Shown here piece by piece: positions 31,841-39,835 of a stretch of 64,000 nt of DNA. This DNA is from Amycolatopsis pretoriensis (GTDB lineage Bacteria; Actinomycetota; Actinomycetes; Mycobacteriales; Pseudonocardiaceae), in contig NZ_FNUJ01000017.1 of NCBI RefSeq assembly GCF_900107925.1, positions 1 through 64,000 on the forward strand, written 5' to 3'. How positions within the stretch are numbered: position 1 is the stretch's first letter; each line of letters starts with the position of its first letter. The notes beneath the pieces were generated by a model. That model was not told the DNA's origin. It worked only from the letters and a program-made list of their open reading frames with translations, and ran no database searches. The position numbers and the translations under genes are program-made.

Positions 31841-32115
31841 AGCCGCGCGGCCTCCTCGACGAGCGCCTCGGGGTGGGAGGCGCCGTCGAGGAAGCTGAAG
31901 TTGGAGTGCACGTGCAGCTCGGCGTAGGGGGCGCGGATCCGGTCGCCGCCGTCGTCCCGGGCCCGGCGGTTCCGCAGGTCCTCGGGCGCACCGGCGTACC
32001 CTTCGCGTTTGCGCGACCACGCGGGGGCATCGTTGCCGTCACCGGGGACCGGGGGTCGCCCGGAGGCGATCCGTTCCACTTCGGACCACGGCACGCTCGG
32101 GTTGTTGAACGCCAA
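31841..32115 (-). pseudogene. dnaE2: dnaE2 remnant: N-terminal PHP segment of the error-prone DNA polymerase
   Basis: Codons 1-92 match the DnaE2/ImuC start: FNNPSVPWSEVER, then the first PHP metal motif YAELHVHSNFSFLDGASHP, then ALVEEAARLEL. The polymerase proper, about 1000 residues, is missing. The sequence passes directly into P450 coding sequence in another frame. TTG 32115 has GGGGAG upstream and is the natural start. The gene follows imuB as in many actinobacteria and keeps a LexA-box-like site upstream, so the loss looks recent. Confidence 0.87.
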
Positions 32116-32164
32116 ATTCCGCTCCCCACAAGGAGTTCGCTGTGGGGAAGCCAGCGACTACCGT

Positions 32165-32180
32165 TCGAACACACGTACGA
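32165..32180. promoter_or_regulatory. LexA/SOS box upstream of the dnaE2 remnant
   Basis: TCGAACACACGTACGA matches the actinobacterial SOS box TCGAAC-N4-GTTCGA at 11 of 12 fixed positions. It lies 50 bases upstream of the dnaE2 start. Confidence 0.6.
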
Positions 32181-32252
32181 ATATCGTGGTTCGATCCTGA
32201 GCCGGTCGGGGCCCGGTGTCAACTCGGCAGTCGCGTCGATCACAAAGGACGG

Positions 32253-33824
32253 TCAGTCGTAGACACCCTCGACCGTCCATTGTGGATCCCTGCCCACGGT
32301 GACCCTCAGCAGCAGCGCGAGGTCGTCGTGCTCCCCCTCCAGCACCACCTGCATCCGGGCCAGCGGGCGGTCGCCCCGCTTCGCGGGCAGTGGTGGGTGC
32401 ACCACCCACGGCCCCGCCGAGCCCAGCACACGGCGCACCGGGCCATCGGCTATCGCGATCGTCGCCGGGGGGTACGTCAGCTCGCCGCGGTCCGTGCACG
32501 CGACCGGGTCGCCCACCGCGTCCAGCACGCTCGCCGGTGGGGCCTCCGGTGGCACGTGTGCCGGGGACGGCGCCGGGAGGCGGCCGGGCCACGGGCGGTC
32601 CTCGACCGCCGGCTTTCGCGGCTCGCCCCAGGGGATCAGGCGGACGCGCTCCGCCGGGCCGCGGCCGCCGTCCAGCAACGGCGTCACCACCGCGTCCGGG
32701 CCGAGGAGGCCCTGGATGCGCACCAAGGCGCGGCCCGCGCGTTCGGCCGCGTCCGCGTCGCGGCCCAGCGAACCGAGCTGCAGCTGCAACGCCTGGCCGC
32801 CGACGACCTCTTCGGGGTCGAGGCGCAGGCGGACGATCCCCGCGGTGGGCCGGTCGCGCGCGGTGAGCCAGCCTTCACACTGCCAGCGCACGCGGTCCGC
32901 CGTCGCGCGGGCGGTCAGGGGTTCGGCGCAGCGCCAGACGCGTACGCGTTCTTCGCCCGCTTCGGTGACCGCGACGATCGCCAGGCGCGTACAGGCCAGG
33001 CCGTGGTTCGCGAGGCCGGCGAAGAAGCGTTCGCCGAGGGTCTTCGCGATGAACGCGGCTTCGTCGACGCGGCTGAGGGGGTGGTCGAACTCCTCGGTGA
33101 CGGTCAGGTCCGGCGGGAGGGCGCGGCGCAGCGGCGGGCGTTCGGCGAGGCCGCGGGCGAGGCGGTGGGCGGTGATGGCGTCCTTCGGGAAGCGGCCGGC
33201 GACGTCGCGTTCGGCCAGCGCGGCGAACGCGCCGAGGGTGCGCAGGCCCAGGCGCCGCAGCAGGCCGACGAGCTCGCCGCGGTCGTCGCCCGGCTGGTTC
33301 AGCTCGGTGATCGGGAGGGGCGCGAGGAAGTCCTGGGTGGCGCCGGGCGGGACGAGCGCCGCGCGGCGGGCGGCGAGGGTCGCGGCGAAGAGGCCGTCGG
33401 CGATCCCGACCTGGCATTCGACGCCGGCGCCGGCTTCGACCTCGTTGATGAGGAGCTCGGCAAGCGCTTCCTCGCCGCCGAAGTACCGGGCGGCGCCGGT
33501 GACCGGGACGGCGACGATCCCCGGCCGCACGACCTCGACCCCGACGGCCTGCCGTTCGACGGCGGCGGCGACGGGTTCGAAGAGGCGGGCGTCGCGGTCG
33601 GGATCGTGCTGGTGGACGACGAGATCGGGACACCGGGACTGGGCATCCCGCCGGCGCATGCCGCGCCCGACACCATCCCGGCGGGCGGAGGCGGAGCAAG
33701 CGACGACACGGTTGCCGGAGAAGACGGCGGCAGGCGAGAGGGGCGGAGTACCGGCCACGGCCCCGGCGGCGACGACCGGCCAGTCCGGGCACCACAGCAC
33801 CAGCAGCCGTGGTGAACCGTTCAT
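32253..33824 (-). CDS. imuB: ImuB, catalytically inactive Y-family polymerase homologue
   Basis: A 523-residue Y-family protein beginning RLLVLWCPDWPVVAAG, where active polymerases have the first catalytic Asp context. It keeps the little-finger-type region (FDHPLSRVDEAAFIAKTLG). The usual acidic catalytic trio is not visible, as in ImuB proteins, which act as adaptor between the sliding clamp and DnaE2 in SOS mutagenesis. ATG 33824. Its normal partner dnaE2, 137 bases downstream, is truncated, so this ImuB probably has no local polymerase to work with. Confidence 0.9.
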   Translation of the reverse strand: MNGSPRLLVLWCPDWPVVAAGAVAGTPPLSPAAVFSGNRVVACSASARRDGVGRGMRRRDAQSRCPDLVVHQHDPDRDARLFEPVAAAVERQAVGVEVVRPGIVAVPVTGAARYFGGEEALAELLINEVEAGAGVECQVGIADGLFAATLAARRAALVPPGATQDFLAPLPITELNQPGDDRGELVGLLRRLGLRTLGAFAALAERDVAGRFPKDAITAHRLARGLAERPPLRRALPPDLTVTEEFDHPLSRVDEAAFIAKTLGERFFAGLANHGLACTRLAIVAVTEAGEERVRVWRCAEPLTARATADRVRWQCEGWLTARDRPTAGIVRLRLDPEEVVGGQALQLQLGSLGRDADAAERAGRALVRIQGLLGPDAVVTPLLDGGRGPAERVRLIPWGEPRKPAVEDRPWPGRLPAPSPAHVPPEAPPASVLDAVGDPVACTDRGELTYPPATIAIADGPVRRVLGSAGPWVVHPPLPAKRGDRPLARMQVVLEGEHDDLALLLRVTVGRDPQWTVEGVYD

Positions 33825-33976
33825 CCCGCGGACTGCGGTGGATCCGGAGCCGTCACCGGACTTCGGGTGGCACGAACAGGCATGACGCGACCGTCAGCGA
33901 GCGCGCGGAACGAGGTGCGCGGCCGGCCGCGCGAACCCCGGCCCCGGCCGGTCTTCGCTCTCTCCGGCACCACGGC

Positions 33977-34660
33977 TCACCCGGCCACCTCGGCCAGCCG
34001 CCGCTTCCGGGGTTCGCCCGCCGCGACCGCTCCACCCGGTCCCGGCAGCTGCAGCGGCACCGACGACGGCCGCACCGCCGCGCCGCGCCCCACGCTCGTC
34101 ACCGCCACCTCGCGCGTCCGCAAATGGCCGTACCCGTCCGCGGTCAACCCGCGCCACCGGCGGTTCGACACCCTCAGCTCCACGTCCGCCCCCGGCCACG
34201 GGCCCATCGCCAACAGCACCGTGCCGCGGTTGCGGACCCGGCCCGCCAACCGGCGCGCGAGCTGGGGCTGGACGCCCACCGGACCCAGCACCACCAGGTC
34301 GAACCCGTCCACCAGCGCCGACAACACCCCCGTCAGCTCCGCGCCCGGGTGCGGTACCAGCGCGATCCGCTCCAGGTCGACGCCGAGCTCCGCCGCCGCG
34401 GCCAGGCCGAGCTCGGGCAGGCCCGTCACCGCCGCCCAGGAGCCCTCGCGGGTGGCCGCCGCCAGCAGGGCCAGTGCCAGCGATGTCGCGCCGCGCACCG
34501 AGATCGTGCTGCCACGCTTCAAGCCGCCGCCCGGCAGCAAGCCCGCCAACGGTGGCAGCACGGCCAGCAAGTCGGAAGCCGGGGAAGAATCCAACTGCGC
34601 CGCCGTGCGGACACCCGGGATCGCCGCGAGCCCGGCCAGCGCGTCCGGCACCGCCACCAC
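33977..34660 (-). CDS. imuA: ImuA-like protein of the SOS mutagenesis cassette
   Basis: A 227-residue RecA-related protein (LLPGGGLKRGSTISVRG, then SLALALLAAATREGSWAAVT) in which the Walker-type loop is weak, as in actinobacterial ImuA'. It is thought to help ImuB and DnaE2 in translesion synthesis. GTG 34660 has GGAGG six bases upstream. A LexA-box-like palindrome stands 57 bases before the start. There are 152 bases between its end and imuB. Confidence 0.8.
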   Translation of the reverse strand: MVAVPDALAGLAAIPGVRTAAQLDSSPASDLLAVLPPLAGLLPGGGLKRGSTISVRGATSLALALLAAATREGSWAAVTGLPELGLAAAAELGVDLERIALVPHPGAELTGVLSALVDGFDLVVLGPVGVQPQLARRLAGRVRNRGTVLLAMGPWPGADVELRVSNRRWRGLTADGYGHLRTREVAVTSVGRGAAVRPSSVPLQLPGPGGAVAAGEPRKRRLAEVAG

Positions 34661-34716
34661 CGCTCACCTCCAGCACCACGTACTCGCACCGGGTAGGCGT
34701 ACCCAGGAGAAAGTTA

Positions 34717-34732
34717 TCGAACACTTGTTCGC
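34717..34732. promoter_or_regulatory. LexA/SOS box upstream of imuA
   Basis: TCGAACACTTGTTCGC matches TCGAAC-N4-GTTCGA at 11 of 12 fixed positions. It lies between imuA and the divergent marR, closer to imuA. Confidence 0.7.
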
Positions 34733-34810
34733 ATAGTGCGAGACGAGCGGCCCGCTGTCAAGCCGGGGGTCACCCCGGTGGGGCACCGGTGTTCCGGCAC
34801 ACTGGACGGC

Positions 34811-35302
34811 ATGACCCGCACGCACCCGGGCATGGACGCCGCCGGCGTCGACACGCTGACCGACGCCGTCCTCACCGCGTCACGGCTGCTCGTGGCCGTG
34901 TCCGTCCGGTCGATCGCCGCGGCCGAAGACGGCCTCACCCTGCCGCAGTTCCGGCTCCTCGTGGTGCTGCACACCCGCGGGCCGCTCAAGCACGCGACAC
35001 TCGCCGAACACCTCGGCGTCACGCCGTCCACGGCCAGCCGGATGGTCGACCGGCTGGTCGCCGCCGGGCTCGTCGACCGGCGGCACAGCCCGGTTTCGCG
35101 CCGCGAGATCGTGCTGGACATCACCCGGGAGGGGGCCCGGATCGTCCGGCAGGTGACGACCCGGCGGCGCCGCGAGATCGCCAAGATCGTCGCCCGGATG
35201 CCGGCGGAGAGCCGGCAGGGGCTCGTCGACGCGCTGACGGCCTTCGCCGAGGCCGGTGGCGAACCGCCCGCCGACGCGGCACCCGAAGCCATCTGGGGCT
35301 GA
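34811..35302 (+). CDS. MarR-family regulator
   Basis: A 163-residue winged-helix regulator (LTLPQFRLLVVLHTRGPLKH, then LAEHLGVTPSTASRMVDRLV, then the wing SPVSRREIVLDIT). ATG 34811 was chosen; the in-frame codons upstream translate intergenic DNA. It lies ahead of the ClC gene, separated by a repeat and by a perfect palindrome GTATTGC-N5-GCAATAC, the kind of site MarR proteins bind, so control of the ClC-NDH-2 operon is likely. Confidence 0.9.
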   Translation: MTRTHPGMDAAGVDTLTDAVLTASRLLVAVSVRSIAAAEDGLTLPQFRLLVVLHTRGPLKHATLAEHLGVTPSTASRMVDRLVAAGLVDRRHSPVSRREIVLDITREGARIVRQVTTRRRREIAKIVARMPAESRQGLVDALTAFAEAGGEPPADAAPEAIWG

Positions 35303-35303
35303 C

Positions 35304-35378
35304 GGGCACCTTCGACACATCTGACGCGCTGAAGGGCACCTTCCTCACATCGGACGCGAGGAAGGTGCCCTTCAGCGC
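35304..35378. repeat. Intergenic repeat with a 21-base perfect hairpin
   Basis: Two tandem 30-base units, both starting GGGCACCTTC and containing CACATC-x-GACGCG, are followed by a reverse copy, giving perfect arms 35326-35346 and 35358-35378 with an 11-base loop. It can act as terminator for marR. Its modular look suggests a dispersed genomic element. Confidence 0.75.
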
Positions 35379-35437
35379 GCCGTGAACCCGGCCACTCCAC
35401 CGCGGCTCAACTTGACCCCGACCGTTTGCCACTACAA

Positions 35438-35456
35438 GTATTGCCAACTGCAATAC
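35438..35456. promoter_or_regulatory. Candidate MarR operator
   Basis: GTATTGCCAACTGCAATAC, a perfect 7-5-7 palindrome 17 bases before the ClC start; a further TTGCCA half-site lies at 35426-35431. Position suggests repression of the ClC operon. Confidence 0.6.
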
Positions 35457-35473
35457 ATAGGAACGGAGGCCCG

Positions 35474-37138
35474 ATGAGCGGCGGCACCCCAGCGCAGCCC
35501 CGCGCCGCGCACCTGGGCGACTTCCAGGTGCGGCCGCGAATGCTGCTGATCGCCCTGCTCGCCGTGCCCGTCGGGGGCGCCGCCGCGCTCGCCGCGCTGG
35601 CGTTGCTGAAACTCATCGGCCTCATCACGAACCTCGTGTTCTACCAACGGTTCGACACCGCGCTCGTCGCGCCCGGTGCCACCGCGCACCCGTGGTGGCT
35701 GGTGCTGACCGCGCCCGTCGCCGGGGCGCTCGTGATCGGCCTGATGGCCCGGTTCGGGTCCGAGAAGATCCGCGGCCACGGCATGCCGGAGGCGATCGAG
35801 GCCATCCTGACCGGCGAGAGCAAGGTCGCGCCGCACGTCGCCGTGCTGAAGCCCGTGTCGGCCGCGGTCAGCATCGGCACCGGCGGGCCGTTCGGCGCCG
35901 AAGGCCCGATCATCATGACCGGCGGCGCCGTCGGGTCGATCCTCGCGCAGCTGCTGCGCCTGTCCGCCGACGAGCGCAAGACGTTGCTGGTCGCCGGCGC
36001 CGCGGGCGGCATGGCCGCGACGTTCAACGCCCCGCTGGCGTCGATCCTGCTGGCGGTCGAGCTGCTGCTGTTCGAGTGGCGGCCGCGCAGCTTCGTCCCG
36101 GTCGCCGCCGCCGTCCTGACCAGCACGCTCTGCCGCGGCTTCCTCCTCGGCACCGACCCCGTCTTCGGCCTGCCCGCCGCGCCGGCGCCGGGCGCGGGCG
36201 CCGACGTGCTCGCGCTCGTGCCCGGCATCACCGGCGGCCTGCTCGCGATCGCCGCGACGGCGCTGGTCTACCTCGCCGAAGACGGCTTCGCGCGGCTGCC
36301 GATCCACTGGATGTGGTGGCCGGCGATCGGCGGGCTGGTCATCGGCGTCGGCGGGCTCGTCGAGCCGCGCGCGCTCGGCGTCGGCTACGACGTCATCGAC
36401 CAGCTGCTCACCGGGCAGGCGACGACGTCGCTGATCATCGGCGTCCTGGTGGTCAAGACGCTCATCTGGTCGCTGTCACTCGGCTCGGGCACGTCCGGCG
36501 GGGTGCTGGCGCCGGTATTCATGATCGGCGCCGCGCTCGGGGCGGCCGAAGGCGGCCTGCTCCCCCACGTGGCGGCCGGGTTCTGGGCGGTGTGCGGCCT
36601 GGCCGCGGTGGTCGGCGGCGTCATGCGCTCGCCGTTGACGGGCATCGTGTTCACGCTCGAGCTGACCCACGCGTGGAACTACCTGCTGCCCCTGGTGGTG
36701 GCGTCGGTGTCGGCGTACGCGGTGTCCGTGCTGCTGCTCAAGCGCTCGGTGCTGACGGAGAAGATCGCCCGCCGCCGGCTGCACCTGACCCGCGAGTACA
36801 CGACCGACCCGCTGGAGACGTTCTTCGCGCACGAGGTGATGACGGCGGACCCGGAAGTCGGTCACGCGCTGCTGGCGTGCGCCGGCGGGACGGTCCCCGC
36901 GATCTGCCACCCCGACGACACGCTCCGCGAAGTGGCGAACAAGCTGGCGATCGGCGACGTCACGCAGGCCGTGGTCGTCGACCGGGCCGAACCGGCGCAC
37001 GTCCACGGGGTCATCACGCTCGCCCAGCTGCTGCACGCCCGGCGCCGCGACCTGCACGAGGAGCACCACCGGGAACGGGTGCTCGCTGTGACGCGGGTCC
37101 CCGTCACGTCCTCGCCCGCCACCTCGTCCAGGGGGTGA
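35474..37138 (+). CDS. ClC-family chloride channel/transporter with C-terminal CBS-like region
   Basis: A 554-residue ClC protein. The three anion-pathway motifs appear as GHGMPEA (usual GSGIP, Ser replaced by His), TGGPFGAEGPIIMTGG with the gating Glu, and GSGTSGGVLAPVFMIGAALG. About 430 residues are membranous, followed by a soluble CBS-like tail (EVMTADPEVGHALL, then GVITLAQLLHARR). ATG 35474 follows ACGGAGG. The Ser-to-His change may alter ion preference. It is 19 bases from the NDH-2 gene and likely in one operon with it. Confidence 0.92.
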   Translation: MSGGTPAQPRAAHLGDFQVRPRMLLIALLAVPVGGAAALAALALLKLIGLITNLVFYQRFDTALVAPGATAHPWWLVLTAPVAGALVIGLMARFGSEKIRGHGMPEAIEAILTGESKVAPHVAVLKPVSAAVSIGTGGPFGAEGPIIMTGGAVGSILAQLLRLSADERKTLLVAGAAGGMAATFNAPLASILLAVELLLFEWRPRSFVPVAAAVLTSTLCRGFLLGTDPVFGLPAAPAPGAGADVLALVPGITGGLLAIAATALVYLAEDGFARLPIHWMWWPAIGGLVIGVGGLVEPRALGVGYDVIDQLLTGQATTSLIIGVLVVKTLIWSLSLGSGTSGGVLAPVFMIGAALGAAEGGLLPHVAAGFWAVCGLAAVVGGVMRSPLTGIVFTLELTHAWNYLLPLVVASVSAYAVSVLLLKRSVLTEKIARRRLHLTREYTTDPLETFFAHEVMTADPEVGHALLACAGGTVPAICHPDDTLREVANKLAIGDVTQAVVVDRAEPAHVHGVITLAQLLHARRRDLHEEHHRERVLAVTRVPVTSSPATSSRG

Positions 37139-37157
37139 AGCGAGAAAAGAGGACGAA

Positions 37158-38498
37158 ATGCGCCGGATCCTGATCGTCGGCGGTGGCTACGCCGGGTTCT
37201 ACGCCGCCTGGAAGCTGGAGAAGAAACTCCGCCGGAACGAGGCCGAGGTCACCCTCGTCGACCCGCGGCCTTACCTGACCTACCAGCCGTTCCTTCCCGA
37301 AGTCGTCGCCGGGGCCGTCGAAGCGCGGCACGCCGCCGTGTCGCTGCGGCGGCACCTGCGCCGGACCCGGATCGTCGCCGGGACCGTCACCGCCGTCGAC
37401 CACGCGCACCGCGTCGTCACCGTGCGGCCGGCCGACGGGGACGCGTTCGAGCTCGGCTACGACCTCATCGTCGTGACGGCCGGGGCCGTCACCCGCAGGC
37501 TCCCCGTGCCCGGCGTCGCCGAGGAGGCGATCGGTCTCAAGCACGTCGAAGAGGCGGTCGCGATCCGGGACCGGCTGCTCACCTCGTTCGACCGCGCCGC
37601 CGTGCTCCCCGCGGGCCCGCAACGGCGGAAGCTGCTCACCGTCACCTTCGTCGGCGGCGGCTTCTCGGGTGTCGAAGGCTTCGGCGAGCTGCTGTCGCTG
37701 GCCACCGCGCTGCTCAAGCGCTACCCCGAACTGCGTCGCGACGAACTGGAGTTCCACCTGGTCGAGGCGTCGGGCCGCATCCTGCCCGAGGTCACCGACC
37801 GGCCCGGGCGCTGGGTCGTGCGCGAGCTGGAACGGCGGGGCGCGCACGTCCACCTCGACACGCTGGTGACGTCGGCGACCGGCGGGCACGTGACGCTCTC
37901 GACCAGCGAAGAGTTCGACTCGGAGCTGATCGTCTGGACCGCCGGCAACGGCGCGAACCCCGTCATCGGCAAGCACACCGACCTGCCGGTGGACGAGCGC
38001 GGCCTGGTCGTCGTGCGGCCGGATCTGCGCGTCGAGGGCGTGCCCGACGCCTGGGCGGCCGGCGACGACGCCGCGGTGCCCGACCTCGCCTCGCCGGTGC
38101 CGGGCGCGCGCACGGTGCCCAACGCGCAGCACGCCTACCGGCAGGGAAAGCTGTTGGCCCGCAACATCATCGCCACCTTGCGCGGTCGCGAACCGAAGCC
38201 GTACGTCCACCACAGCCTCGGGTCGATCGCGACGCTCGGGCTCGGCCGCGGCATCTTCCAGTACCGGCGGCTGGTGCTCACCGGCCGGCCGGCGTGGCTC
38301 ATGCACCGCGGCTACCACGTGCTGGCGGTGCCGAGCTGGGAACGCAAGGTCCGGGTGCTCGCGGTGTGGCTGACCGCGGCGCTGTTCGGGCGCGACATCC
38401 TGTCGCTGGCTTCGGTGCAGCACCCGCGCGACGCGTTCGTCAGCGGCGGTGCGCGTCCGGAAAGGACGGAAGAACTCCCCGCCCCCTTCAAGGTATAG
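37158..38498 (+). CDS. Type II NADH dehydrogenase-like flavoprotein
   Basis: A 446-residue NAD(P)/FAD oxidoreductase. The FAD fold is at residues 3-25 (RILIVGGGYAGFYAAWKLE), the NADH fold near 163 (VTFVGGGFSGVEGFGELLSL), and DAWAAGDDAAVPD marks the second FAD contact. A C-terminal amphipathic stretch (YHVLAVPSWERKVRVLAVWLTAALFGRDI) is where NDH-2 enzymes contact the membrane. It would oxidise NADH and reduce menaquinone without pumping protons. ATG 37158. Pairing with a ClC gene suggests a role in membrane-potential or pH stress. Confidence 0.9.
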   Translation: MRRILIVGGGYAGFYAAWKLEKKLRRNEAEVTLVDPRPYLTYQPFLPEVVAGAVEARHAAVSLRRHLRRTRIVAGTVTAVDHAHRVVTVRPADGDAFELGYDLIVVTAGAVTRRLPVPGVAEEAIGLKHVEEAVAIRDRLLTSFDRAAVLPAGPQRRKLLTVTFVGGGFSGVEGFGELLSLATALLKRYPELRRDELEFHLVEASGRILPEVTDRPGRWVVRELERRGAHVHLDTLVTSATGGHVTLSTSEEFDSELIVWTAGNGANPVIGKHTDLPVDERGLVVVRPDLRVEGVPDAWAAGDDAAVPDLASPVPGARTVPNAQHAYRQGKLLARNIIATLRGREPKPYVHHSLGSIATLGLGRGIFQYRRLVLTGRPAWLMHRGYHVLAVPSWERKVRVLAVWLTAALFGRDILSLASVQHPRDAFVSGGARPERTEELPAPFKV

Positions 38499-38585
38499 CC
38501 GAACCCGGGGCTTGCGGCAAGGCCGGGGTGATCACCCACAATGGCCCGCCGTAAGCCATCACCGGGGAAAACAGGGGACTGCGGA

Positions 38586-39791
38586 ATGCGTGTTGTGTTG
38601 ACGACGTGGGGCTCACGAGGGGACGTCGAGCCGCTGGCCGGGCTCGCGGTGGCCCTGCGGGAACTGGGCGCGGACGCGGTGGTGTGCGCGCCGCCGGACG
38701 ACGACTTCGGCCGGTTGCTGGCGCGGGCGGGGGTGCCGCTGGTGCCGCTGGGCCCGACGGTCCGCTCGGTCGTGGCCGGTCCGAAGCCGCCGACGGCCGA
38801 AGACGCGTTCAAGCTCGCGCCCCAGCTGGTCGACGCGCGGTTCGAGACGCTCGCGGCGGCGGCCGAGGGAGCTGACGCGCTGCTGGCGACGGGCCTGATG
38901 CCGGCCGGCGCGCGAGACGTGGCCGACCACCTGGGCCTGCCGTACGTGTTCGCGTGCTTCCACCTGCTGGGGCTGCCGTCGCGGCACTTCCCGCCGGGGG
39001 CGCGGCCGGGCACGCCGTCCTCGCCGGACGAGACCGACAACCGGGTGCTGTGGCAGCAGGACGCCGAGCGGGTCGACGCCCTCTACGGGCCGGCCGTGCG
39101 GAACCACCGCGAAGCGCTGGGTCTGCCGCCGGTGGGCAACCTCCGCGACTACGTCTTCACCGAGCGGCCGTGGCTGGCCGCGGACCCGCTGCTGTGCCCG
39201 TCGGAGGGCCGGACCGACCTCGACATCGTGCAGACGGGCGCGTGGATCATGCCCGACGACCGGCCGCTGCCGGACGGGCTCGAGGAGTTCCTCGACGACG
39301 GCGAGCCGCCGGTGTACGTCGGCTTCGGCAGCATGGCCGCCTACGCGCCCGACGGCATCGCGCGGATCGCCATCGAAGCGGTCCGTTCACGGGGCCGCCG
39401 GATCGTGCTGGCCGCCGGTTGGGCGGGACTGGCCCCGATCGACGAGGGTGCCGACTGCTTCGCCGTCGGCGAAGTGAACCAGCAGGCGCTGTTCCGCCGG
39501 GTGGCGGCGGTGGTGCACCACGGCGGTGCCGGCACCACCACGACGGCGGCCCGGGCCGGCGCGGCACAGCTGGTCGTGCCGCGGATCGCCGACCAGCCGC
39601 ACTGGGCGGCCCGGGTCGCCGAGCTGGGCATCGGCGCGGCCCACCTGGATCCGGTACCGACGGTCGAGTCCCTGTCCGCCGCGCTGGACACGGCGCTCGC
39701 CGCGCAGAGCCGGGCGAAGGCCGTGGGCGGCGAAATCCGTCCCGATGGCGCGATGGTGGCCGCGAAACAGCTCGTCGAACTGGCCGGGTGA
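38586..39791 (+). CDS. GT1 glycosyltransferase of the glycopeptide-antibiotic (Gtf) type
   Basis: A 401-residue GT-B enzyme. It begins VVLTTWGSRGDVEPLAGLAV and carries VQTGAWIMPDDRPLP, PVYVGFGSM, GADCFAVGEVN and the donor loop HHGGAGTTTTAARAGA; all these match the framework of the vancomycin-group glycosyltransferases, which move sugars onto aglycones. ATG 38586 follows AGGGGAC. No peptide synthetase, P450 cross-linker or sugar pathway lies nearby, so the acceptor is unknown. It is followed by a strong hairpin terminator. Confidence 0.88.
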   Translation: MRVVLTTWGSRGDVEPLAGLAVALRELGADAVVCAPPDDDFGRLLARAGVPLVPLGPTVRSVVAGPKPPTAEDAFKLAPQLVDARFETLAAAAEGADALLATGLMPAGARDVADHLGLPYVFACFHLLGLPSRHFPPGARPGTPSSPDETDNRVLWQQDAERVDALYGPAVRNHREALGLPPVGNLRDYVFTERPWLAADPLLCPSEGRTDLDIVQTGAWIMPDDRPLPDGLEEFLDDGEPPVYVGFGSMAAYAPDGIARIAIEAVRSRGRRIVLAAGWAGLAPIDEGADCFAVGEVNQQALFRRVAAVVHHGGAGTTTTAARAGAAQLVVPRIADQPHWAARVAELGIGAAHLDPVPTVESLSAALDTALAAQSRAKAVGGEIRPDGAMVAAKQLVELAG

Positions 39792-39796
39792 GCACC

Positions 39797-39829
39797 GGGG
39801 CGGCACTTTCCCTACGAAAGTGCCGCCCC
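39797..39829. terminator. Bidirectional terminator hairpin
   Basis: GGGGCGGCACTTTC (39797-39810), loop CCTAC, and its exact complement (39816-39829) lie in the 44-base gap between the glycosyltransferase stop and the convergent peptidase stop. Confidence 0.85.
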
Positions 39830-39835
39830 TTCGCC

